NCBI GenBank assembly: GCA_018903185.1
Contig: JAHIQV010000069.1
Location: forward strand, 1-9,676
From: Gammaproteobacteria bacterium
GTDB taxonomy: Bacteria; Pseudomonadota; Gammaproteobacteria; Burkholderiales; Burkholderiaceae_C
Direction of reading: 5' to 3'
Length of the DNA stretch: 9,676 nucleotides
Below, in pieces: positions 1 through 5,118 of this stretch (the stretch's first letter is position 1; each line of letters begins with the position of its first letter). Under the pieces are notes generated by a model, which saw only the letters and a program-made list of their open reading frames with translations, did not search any database and was not told the DNA's origin. The translations under genes and the position numbers were made by a program.

Positions 1-319
1 GCGCCGCACCCTGGGGCAGGCTCTTGGGGCCGATGATGGCCACCGGCACCCAGATGAACTTCACCTTGGTGTTCAGCGGCTGACTGGCTTTCCAGAGCTG
101 GCTGCAGTGCGGGCACTGCGGATCAAAGAGCACATAGACCGGGTTGGCACCCATCAGCGCGCCCACGGTGAAGCCCTTGGCCCGCGCGGCGACCGCGTCG
201 TAGGCCTGGGCCGGCGCCACGGTGGCCACGGCCGGCGCTGCGGCTTCTTCTTTGGAACATGCAGCGAGCAGCAGCGTGGAGGCCGCCAGAACGGCGAGGG
301 AGAGGTGTCTGAAATTCAT
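1..319 (-). CDS. DsbC/DsbG-like thioredoxin-fold lipoprotein (partial, C-terminus beyond window)
   Basis: Read from an ATG at 319 toward the window start, this frame stays open for 106 codons and runs off the edge, so the C-terminal part is missing. The N-terminus is a lipoprotein signal: a hydrophobic stretch at residues 6-20 ends in the lipobox L18-A19-A20-C21, followed by a short Ala/Pro-rich linker. Residues 61-76 read VYVLFDPQCPHCSQLW, the start of a thioredoxin fold with the redox pair C69-P-H-C72, followed by a VPVAIIGPKS stretch (91-100) typical of the DsbC/DsbG disulfide isomerase group. It would act in the periplasm, tethered to a membrane, on protein disulfides. DsbC usually has CGYC and DsbG CPYC; CPHC is the DsbA-type dipeptide, so whether it oxidises or isomerises is unclear. 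No strong Shine-Dalgarno precedes the ATG. It lies downstream of the rcnB-like gene on the same strand, 94 bp away. Family is fairly certain; exact role is not. Confidence 0.82.
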   Translation of the reverse strand, partial: MNFRHLSLAVLAASTLLLAACSKEEAAAPAVATVAPAQAYDAVAARAKGFTVGALMGANPVYVLFDPQCPHCSQLWKASQPLNTKVKFIWVPVAIIGPKSLPQGAA

Positions 320-363
320 GGGATGGGCGACGTGTTGCCTGGCGGGGCCATCATCATCGCAGA

Positions 364-412
364 CATCGGGCACCGGGGGCGTGGCCACCCGATGCCCATG
401 CACCCGGGGTGC
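364..412 (-). terminator. Possible hairpins downstream of the rcnB-like gene
   Basis: Just past the rcnB-like stop codon there are two adjacent inverted repeats. One is short (GCACC at 400-404 with GGTGC at 408-412). The other is longer (CATCGGG at 364-370 with CCCGATG at 388-394, 17-base loop). Neither is followed by a T-run on the minus strand, so this is not a textbook intrinsic terminator. It may reduce read-through into the disulfide lipoprotein gene, or may be chance in GC-rich DNA. Confidence 0.25.
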
Positions 413-413
413 G

Positions 414-920
414 TCAATGGTTGAGGATGATGTTCGCGATCAGCCCGGTTGCGATGGCGATCAGCACGTAGTCGGTGCCCACCTGCACCCACTGGTGACC
501 ACGCGGGGGCGGCGCCAGACGGTGTCCGCGGTGGTCCACCACGAAATACTGGCGATGACGGTACTCGTAGGGAATGTAGTTGCCGCGGCGAAACTCGGGG
601 CTGCGCGCGTTGTAGTAGCGGTGGTTGTTCCGGAAGTTCCGGTTGTTGCTGCGCGCATCGCGGCGGTCGTCGCGCCGGTCGAAGCGGTCGTTGCGACGGT
701 CGTCGCGCCGGTCGAAGCGGTCGTTGCGGCGGTCATCGCGGCGTTCAACGCGGTCATTGCGGCGGTCGTCGCGTCTTTCGACGTGCTGGACCGGTTGCAC
801 GATGACGCGAACGTCGCTGCGCCTGTCACCGCGCTTGTCGTTCGACTGCGCGAAGGCGGACAGCGAGCTCAGTCCGAGTGCGGCGGCCAGCAGGGCACTG
901 ACGAGGGTTCTGGATTTCAT
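414..920 (-). CDS. RcnB-family periplasmic protein with Arg/Asp-rich repeats
   Basis: This 168-residue protein begins at the ATG at 920, chosen over an upstream in-frame ATG at 962 because GGAG lies 7 bases before it and it opens directly with a signal peptide. Residues 1-24 are a Sec signal (MKSRTL, hydrophobic core, cleavage likely after A22-F23-A24). Residues 47-90 are four tandem 11-residue units of the form (V/F)(E/D)RRDDRRNDR. Residues about 100-168 match the RcnB family (PF11776): YEYRHRQYFVVDHRGHRL, APPPRGHQWVQVG, then a hydrophobic tail DYVLIAIATGLIANIIL. In E. coli RcnB is a periplasmic protein affecting nickel/cobalt homeostasis, but most environmental members are unstudied and a metal role here is only inferred. 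No RcnA-type exporter gene is in the window. The repeats are much longer than the E. coli protein's linker. Downstream of the TerB-like gene by 121 bp, probably with its own promoter. Confidence 0.85.
   Translation of the reverse strand: MKSRTLVSALLAAALGLSSLSAFAQSNDKRGDRRSDVRVIVQPVQHVERRDDRRNDRVERRDDRRNDRFDRRDDRRNDRFDRRDDRRDARSNNRNFRNNHRYYNARSPEFRRGNYIPYEYRHRQYFVVDHRGHRLAPPPRGHQWVQVGTDYVLIAIATGLIANIILNH
651..782 (-). repeat. Four tandem 33-bp units inside the rcnB-like gene
   Basis: Four head-to-tail 33-base units (651-683, 684-716, 717-749, 750-782) encode residues 47-90. Neighbouring units differ at only about 5-6 of 33 positions. Because 33 is a multiple of three, gain or loss of a unit keeps the reading frame. 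The encoded unit is an alternating Arg/Asp pattern, expected to be extended or a charged helix. Confidence 0.9.
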
Positions 921-927
921 GGAAGTA

Positions 928-931
928 CTCC
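928..931 (-). promoter_or_regulatory. Ribosome-binding site fixing the rcnB-like start
   Basis: GGAG on the minus strand lies 7 bases before the ATG at 920. No comparable site precedes the alternative ATG at 962, so the shorter protein is preferred. Confidence 0.6.
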
Positions 932-970
932 GTGGGTTGGGGTGAGCGAATACTGACAGCAACTTGTGTC

Positions 971-989
971 GCCCGGGTAAAGGCCGGGC
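971..989 (-). terminator. Hairpin between the TerB-like and rcnB-like genes
   Basis: A perfect 6-bp GC stem (GCCCGG at 971-976 with CCGGGC at 984-989) closes a 7-base loop, 53 bases past the TerB-like stop codon and 51 bases before the rcnB-like start. It lacks a T-run. It could be a weak terminator for the upstream gene or part of the rcnB-like leader; the sequence does not decide. Confidence 0.3.
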
Positions 990-1041
990 ACTCCGACTGC
1001 AAAGACAGGTAGCCAGGTGTTCGTCTGCTCCCCTTCCTTCC

Positions 1042-1512
1042 TCAGAGACCTGTCAGGGCCGCTTCCTTGGCGCGCATCTTGGCCGCGATGTATTCACCGT
1101 GTGTCACGTGCAGCAGCCCGGCGACCTTGCTGATGACGTGGTTTTCGTGGGCATCGATGTGGTCGTCGGCATACGCGACCTGCCACATCGCTTCGACCAC
1201 CCGCACCTTCTGCGCCTGGGTGAACCGCTCGTTGAGCTGGCTGGTGAAACGCTGGTAGTCGTAGGCGGTGTGGGCGGTGTCGTGCGCCAGCTCCAGCAGC
1301 CGCTTCAGTTCCTCATCGTCGAGAGAAAACTTGCTGCGCAGCGCGTTCAGCACCGCGTCGCGCTCCGATTCGGCGATGGCCGGATCGGCCCGCATCACCT
1401 CGACCAGCAGCACCGCCGTGGCGAGTTGCAGGTCGTGCACCTGTTCGGCGGGTGACTGGTTGGCCGCGGGGGCCGTGAGCTGGGCGAGAAAGTCCTGGAG
1501 TGTCTTGAGCAT
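1042..1512 (-). CDS. TerB-family (tellurite resistance TerB-like) protein
   Basis: A 156-residue, all-helical, soluble protein without signal peptide. Two related halves fit the TerB domain (PF05099). Residues 28-61 contain LQLATAVLLVEVMRAD followed by an acidic segment PAIAESERDAVLNAL. Residues 104-136 contain VVEAMWQVAYADDHIDAHENHVISKV, where D116, D117, D120 and E123 make the acidic DxxIDxxE-type metal-binding loop of TerB and related calcium-binding helical bundles. TerB-like proteins occur widely outside ter operons; no terC, terD or terE partner is visible here, so tellurite resistance should not be assumed. A more neutral description is a cytoplasmic metal-binding helical protein, possibly membrane-stress related. 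No good Shine-Dalgarno is seen before the ATG at 1512. It lies 78 bp downstream of the YeeE/YedE pair on the same strand and could be co-transcribed with it. Confidence 0.85.
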   Translation of the reverse strand: MLKTLQDFLAQLTAPAANQSPAEQVHDLQLATAVLLVEVMRADPAIAESERDAVLNALRSKFSLDDEELKRLLELAHDTAHTAYDYQRFTSQLNERFTQAQKVRVVEAMWQVAYADDHIDAHENHVISKVAGLLHVTHGEYIAAKMRAKEAALTGL

Positions 1513-1590
1513 GGTGCAGCGTGTGGGTGGTGTGCCAGTCAGGGTAGAGCGAGCGGGGGTGTGCGGGGTTCCCGAACAGGTGGCCGGGTT

Positions 1591-2001
1591 TCAGGCCTTC
1601 GCCCGCAGACCCTGCACCAGCGCGCCGATGGCGATGCCGGCGAGTGCCCACAGCAGGCTCCAGTTGCCCGTGCCCAGGCCCGCGATGGCCGGACCGGGGC
1701 ACACGCCGCACAGGCCCCAGCCCACGCCAAACAAGGCCGAGCCCACCAGCGTGTCGCGGTTCCAGTGGGCGACGTGCTGGTGGAAATAGCCACCGAGCAG
1801 TGGGCTGGCGAGCAGGCGGGGAAGCAGCCGGTAGGCGAGCAGGGTCACGAGCACCGCACCACCCATCACCAGCATCAGGCCAGCGTCCTGGAAACGCAGG
1901 AAGCTCAGCACCACCTCGGGTTGCACCATGGTGGAAAGCGCCAGGCCAAAACCGAACAGCGCGCCGCCCGCCAGCACGGCGAGGAATTTCATCGGACTCA
2001 T
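1591..2001 (-). CDS. YeeE/YedE-type permease, second half (DUF6691-like)
   Basis: A 136-residue membrane protein with about four hydrophobic segments (near residues 5-24, 40-58, 85-105 and 113-130). The start ATG at 2001 overlaps the stop codon of the preceding gene as ATGA, which favours it over the in-frame ATG at 1992. The signature WGLCGVCPGPAIAGLG at 95-110, with C98 and C101, marks it as the C-terminal half-protein that pairs with a YeeE/YedE half-protein. In the single-chain relatives (E. coli YeeE/TsuA) conserved cysteines carry thiosulfate through the pore. The two half-proteins are therefore expected to assemble into one inner-membrane transporter for thiosulfate or another sulfur species. 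The substrate cannot be read from the sequence. No sulfur-oxidation or rhodanese gene is in the window. Confidence 0.88.
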   Translation of the reverse strand: MSPMKFLAVLAGGALFGFGLALSTMVQPEVVLSFLRFQDAGLMLVMGGAVLVTLLAYRLLPRLLASPLLGGYFHQHVAHWNRDTLVGSALFGVGWGLCGVCPGPAIAGLGTGNWSLLWALAGIAIGALVQGLRAKA

Positions 2002-2474
2002 GCGAACCCCCAGGCGACCAGGTTGGCCGTGATGAAGGCCGTGGCCATGAAGGTCAGCACCGCCAGCAGCGAGGGCAGCTGCAGCGAACCCAGGCCGCAG
2101 ATGCCATGGCCCGAGGTGCAGCCGTTGCCCAGGCGCGCACCGTAGCCGACGAAGAAGCCGCCCAGCAGCAGCATCCACACCGGCACCCCGGTGGACAGCG
2201 GTGTGCCATCCGAAAAAACGAGCCACCAGACCAGCGCCCCCAGCACGAGTCCGGCCGCGTAGACCAGCCGCCAGCCGCGCGAACCGGTGAAGCGCGCCTG
2301 CTGGAAGAACGGCCGTCGTGACACGAAGGACCAGGAGCTGGTGAACACCGTGCTCATGCCGCCCACCAGGCCGGTGAACATGAACAGCAGCGACACGCCG
2401 GCGCCGATCAGCAGGCCGCCGAGCAGGTAGTGCTGCCAGCCCAGGGGGAAGAGGTTGGTGAGGGAGAGTTCCAT
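1998..2474 (-). CDS. YeeE/YedE family sulfur-compound permease, first half
   Basis: A 158-residue inner-membrane protein with hydrophobic segments near residues 15-40, 70-88, 97-113 and 134-156. The motif G116-N-G-C-T-S-G-H-G-I-C-G127 contains two cysteines (C119, C126) and is the hallmark of the YeeE/YedE (PF04143) family. In the structurally known relative TsuA, such cysteines bind thiosulfate during uptake. It is the first gene of a two-gene unit, sharing ATGA with the second half-protein, so translation is probably coupled in a fixed ratio. The ATG at 2474 has no clear Shine-Dalgarno; a GATAAT box sits only 8 bases upstream of it. Family assignment is firm; direction of transport and substrate are inferred. 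Confidence 0.9.
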   Translation of the reverse strand: MELSLTNLFPLGWQHYLLGGLLIGAGVSLLFMFTGLVGGMSTVFTSSWSFVSRRPFFQQARFTGSRGWRLVYAAGLVLGALVWWLVFSDGTPLSTGVPVWMLLLGGFFVGYGARLGNGCTSGHGICGLGSLQLPSLLAVLTFMATAFITANLVAWGFA

Positions 2475-2620
2475 GGCGGCGGATTATCCATGTCGGGCCT
2501 GCGCCCGATGAGAGCTTGCCGCAGACGCCAAAGTGGCAACGGCATCAGGGGCATGGGCGCTGTTGGGCGCCGGATAATCGGCGACCACAGTGGCCGATCC
2601 GGTTCCACGTCTCCACGCTT
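2475..2620. promoter_or_regulatory. Divergent promoter region between permease pair and LRR kinase
   Basis: This 146-bp gap separates divergent genes. GATAAT, five of six matches to the sigma-70 -10 box, occurs toward the kinase at 2573-2578 and, reading the other strand, toward the permease at 2483-2488. Neither has a convincing -35 box at 16-18 bp. TGGGCGC occurs at 2554-2560 and 2564-2570 as a direct repeat with a 10-bp period just before the kinase-side -10 box, and GGGCGC appears again on the other strand at 2501-2506. The repeats could be an operator but are short for GC-rich DNA. Confidence 0.4.
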
Positions 2621-3937
2621 ATGCACACCCTTGAACAACTGCGCAGCGGCGCGCTCGCCGGCACGCGCCGGCTCGACCTGAGTTGCAGCCTGACCGAACT
2701 GCCCCCCGAGGTGCTGGATCTCGCCGACACGCTGGAGGTGCTCAACCTCACCGGCAACCGCCTGCGTGAACTGCCGCCCGACCTGGGCCGGCTGCACCGG
2801 CTGAAGATCGTTTTCTGTTCCAGCAACGCGTTCACCCACCTGCCCGAGGTGCTGGGCGACTGCCCGGCGCTGGAGATGGTGGGCTTCAAGGCCAACCGCA
2901 TCCAGCACGTGCCCGCCGCCGCGCTGCCGCCGAAGCTGCGCTGGCTCATCCTCACCGACAACGCCATCGGACAGCTGCCCGCCGAAATGGGCCGGCGCCC
3001 GGCGCTGCAAAAGCTCATGCTCGCGGGCAACCGCCTCGACGCGCTGCCGCCGGGGCTGGCGAACGCGCAGCGCCTGGAGCTGCTGCGCCTGTCGGCCAAC
3101 CGCTTCAGCACGCTGCCCGGCTGGCTCACCCAACTGCCGCGCCTGGCCTGGCTGGCGCTGGCGGGCAACCCGCTGGGCTGGCACCGCGCGGCGCCCGCGC
3201 CGCTGCCCCGCATCGCCTGGGGCCGGCTGCGCGTGGCCGAGCGGCTGGGCGAGGGCGCTTCCGGTCACATCCACCGCGTGCACCTCGAAGACGCAACGGA
3301 CGACGCGCTGGCGCTCAAGCTGTTCAAAGGTGCGGTCACCAGCGACGGCCTGCCCGAACACGAACTCGCCGCTTGCCAGGCCGCCGGGCAACACCCCGCG
3401 CTGTGCACGCCCAGCGCCGAACTGAGCGCGCACCCCGAAGGCGTGCACGGCATGCTGCTGCCGCTGCTGCCGCCCGAACTGGTGAACCTCGCCGGCCCGC
3501 CCAGCTTCGACAGCTGCACGCGCGACGTGTACGCGCCCGGCTTCACCCTGCCCGCCAGCGCCGCGCTGCGCGTGGCCCGCACCATGGCCAGCGCGTTGGC
3601 CCATCTGCACCAGCGCGGCGTGATGCACGGCGATTTCTACGCGCACAACATCCTCTGGAACCCGGCCAGCGGCGACGCCATGCTCAGCGATCTCGGCGGC
3701 GCGACGCTGTTGCCCGACGACCAGCCCGCGCTGCGCCGCGCCCTGCTGGCGCTGGACGTGCGCGCCTTCGGCTGCCTGCTGGAGGAACTGGTGGCCCACG
3801 CACAGAGCGCTGGCGCCACGGCATCGCCGGCGCTGGACCGTCTGGCCGGTCTCGCCACCGCCTGCCTGCACACCGACCCGGCCGCTCGACCCGAGATGGC
3901 CGGCATCGCCGGCGAGCTCGACACCCTGGCCCGCTGA
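2621..3937 (+). CDS. Leucine-rich-repeat Ser/Thr-type protein kinase
   Basis: A 438-residue cytoplasmic protein. The start at 2621 (MHTLEQLRSG) is chosen because the open frame upstream is not protein-like and the LRRs begin soon after. Residues about 15-185 are seven or so leucine-rich repeats of the LxxLxLxxNxLxxLPxxL type. Residues about 200-438 are a kinase domain: Gly-rich loop L209-G-E-G-A-S-G215, ATP-anchoring K233 in ALKLFKG, likely helix-C partner E248, catalytic loop H336-G-D-F-Y-A-H-N343 with D338 and N343, DFG-equivalent D357-L-G359, and the late conserved arginine R423. All catalytic residues are present, so it is probably active. The HRD triad is HGD and DFG is DLG, variants common in bacterial and atypical kinases. 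There is no membrane segment, and no phosphatase or obvious substrate gene is next to it. The LRRs would select the partner protein. Whether it signals in the cell or is exported into hosts cannot be told; no secretion signal is seen. Confidence 0.88.
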   Translation: MHTLEQLRSGALAGTRRLDLSCSLTELPPEVLDLADTLEVLNLTGNRLRELPPDLGRLHRLKIVFCSSNAFTHLPEVLGDCPALEMVGFKANRIQHVPAAALPPKLRWLILTDNAIGQLPAEMGRRPALQKLMLAGNRLDALPPGLANAQRLELLRLSANRFSTLPGWLTQLPRLAWLALAGNPLGWHRAAPAPLPRIAWGRLRVAERLGEGASGHIHRVHLEDATDDALALKLFKGAVTSDGLPEHELAACQAAGQHPALCTPSAELSAHPEGVHGMLLPLLPPELVNLAGPPSFDSCTRDVYAPGFTLPASAALRVARTMASALAHLHQRGVMHGDFYAHNILWNPASGDAMLSDLGGATLLPDDQPALRRALLALDVRAFGCLLEELVAHAQSAGATASPALDRLAGLATACLHTDPAARPEMAGIAGELDTLAR

Positions 3938-3941
3938 ACAA

Positions 3942-3960
3942 GCCCGCCGTGTTGGCGTGC
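3942..3960. terminator. Weak hairpin between convergent kinase and AraC genes
   Basis: In the 30-bp convergent gap, CGCC (3945-3948) can pair with GGCG (3954-3957) over a 5-base loop, with two further pairs outside a mismatch. There is no T-run. It is the only dyad available to end either transcript here, but it is weak. Confidence 0.2.
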
Positions 3961-3967
3961 AGCCGGT

Positions 3968-4960
3968 TCAGGCGTCGCCGGCCATCGCGTGTTGTTTTCG
4001 CCAGCTGGCGGGTGTCATCCGGTGTTCGCGCTTGAAGGCGCGGTGGAACGCCGGTTCGGATTCGTAGCCCGCTTCGCCGGCGATGCGGGCGATGGGTTCG
4101 GTGGTTTCCAGCAGGCGGCGCGCGGCGTGCTGCAGGCGCCACTTGCCCAGGTAGCGCATGGGCGGATCGCCCACCAGGCCGGTGAAGCGTTCTGCAAAGG
4201 CCGAGCGCGACAGCCCCACCTCGCGCGCCAGGTCTTCGGTGGTCCAGGCACGTTCCCGCTGGCCGTGCAGCAGGGCCAGCGCGCGGCCCACCCGGGGGTC
4301 GCGCAGCCCGGCGATCCAGCCGCTGCCGGTGGTGGCGGGGTCGTCCTGCAGGTACTGGCGCACCGCCTCGATGAACAGCAGCTCGGCGAGCTTGCCGAGC
4401 ACGGCGGGCGACAGCTTTTCGTCCGGCGCCGGCCGGCGCGAGGCGAAGCGCAACGAGCTCTCGACCCACTCGCTAGCTGCCGCATCTTCCATCCGCGCCT
4501 TGAGCACACGCGGCAGGGCGCTGAGCAATGGGTCGTCAGGCTGGTTGTGCGACAGGAAGCCGCAGAAAAAACGCGTGTCCGCGGCATCGGCGTTGCCATG
4601 GACCAGGCGCCCGGGCCGGCTGCCGTCGCCGGGTTCGAACAGGTCGTTCACATCAATGGGCGCCAACGCCAGCTCGCTGCCGAGCAGGTGGTGGTCGTTG
4701 CGCGGCAGGATCACGATCTCGCCGCGGTGCGCGCTCATCGGCACACCGCCGTCCACCTGCACCAGCAGCTCGCCCTCGCAAACGAAGTGGTAGGCAATGA
4801 TGTGGCGCGGCAGCGGCAGGTAGCCCGCGCAGTCTTCGGGCGACACCTTGGACACCACGCACCAGGGTGAGGTGAAAGCCGCTTCCAGAAACACGCCACC
4901 GGTCAGGCGCATGGCGCGCAGGATCTCGGTCAACGGATCGGCGGGGCGGTCTTCCAGCAT
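3968..4960 (-). CDS. AraC-family regulator with N-terminal cupin domain
   Basis: A 330-residue transcription regulator if started at the ATG at 4960; an in-frame ATG at 4999 would add 13 residues. Neither has a Shine-Dalgarno. I prefer 4960 because the conserved part (DPLTEILRAMRLTGGVF) begins eight residues later, and the ATG at 4999 overlaps the -35 of the candidate promoter for the divergent gene. Residues about 8-205 form a cupin_6-type ligand domain with blocks such as YHFVCEGELLVQVDGG and AHRGEIVILPRNDHHLLG. Residues about 220-325 form the double helix-turn-helix AraC domain: first HTH WTTEDLAREVGLSRSAFAERF (239-259), second HTH EPIARIAGEAGYESEPAFHRAF (288-309), ending in a MTPASWRK motif. 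It probably binds a small molecule and controls the divergent TPR gene, and possibly itself. The ligand is unknown. Confidence 0.9.
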   Translation of the reverse strand: MLEDRPADPLTEILRAMRLTGGVFLEAAFTSPWCVVSKVSPEDCAGYLPLPRHIIAYHFVCEGELLVQVDGGVPMSAHRGEIVILPRNDHHLLGSELALAPIDVNDLFEPGDGSRPGRLVHGNADAADTRFFCGFLSHNQPDDPLLSALPRVLKARMEDAAASEWVESSLRFASRRPAPDEKLSPAVLGKLAELLFIEAVRQYLQDDPATTGSGWIAGLRDPRVGRALALLHGQRERAWTTEDLAREVGLSRSAFAERFTGLVGDPPMRYLGKWRLQHAARRLLETTEPIARIAGEAGYESEPAFHRAFKREHRMTPASWRKQHAMAGDA

Positions 4961-4998
4961 GGGCGGCGTTTCGGTGACAAATGCCGGCGCCCTGGGCA

Positions 4999-5027
4999 TT
5001 GTGGGTGCGCCGTCAGACTTCTAGAGT
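4999..5027 (+). promoter_or_regulatory. Candidate sigma-70 promoter for the TTC38-like gene
   Basis: TTGTGG (4999-5004) and TAGAGT (5022-5027) are separated by exactly 17 bp and point toward the TPR gene. Each hexamer is a partial match to consensus (TTG kept; T-A-x-A-x-T kept), as expected for a promoter needing an activator. A start near 5034 would leave a leader of about 85 bases. The rest of the 5028-5105 leader shows no clear terminator or riboswitch-like structure. Confidence 0.4.
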
Positions 5028-5105
5028 ACCCCTACCGGCCCCGCAGGCGCAACACCGGCCAGCGGCCAAGCCACCCCCGGACGGCCGGCACGCAACCACA
5101 TATTC

Positions 5106-5111
5106 AAGGAG
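5106..5111 (+). promoter_or_regulatory. Ribosome-binding site of the TTC38-like gene
   Basis: AAGGAG lies 7 bases before the ATG at 5119, a near-ideal Shine-Dalgarno. It fixes the start and excludes the in-frame ATG at 4981, which would overlap the AraC gene's start region. Confidence 0.85.
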
Positions 5112-5118
5112 CCTCCCC

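Noticed and set aside
651..782. CRISPR array
   Set aside because: The repeats are contiguous 33-bp coding units without spacers and lie in frame inside a signal-peptide protein.
222..956. Plus-strand frame of 244 codons with Val/Ala-rich repeats opposite the rcnB-like gene
   Set aside because: The VVAPVEAVVA-type repeats are just the 33-bp array read on the other strand; signal peptide and RcnB motifs support the minus strand.
1042..1512. Tellurite resistance operon
   Set aside because: Only a TerB-like protein is present; no terA, terC, terD, terE or terZ gene is visible.
2408..3871. Long open frame on the minus strand (487 codons) opposite the LRR kinase
   Set aside because: It is antisense to a gene with complete LRR and kinase motifs and also overlaps the permease gene. 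Its composition (Gln, Arg, His, Gly runs) is typical of a shadow frame in GC-rich DNA.
3989..4870. 293-codon plus-strand frame opposite the AraC gene
   Set aside because: The AraC double helix-turn-helix and cupin domains are clear on the minus strand; the plus frame has no recognisable motif.
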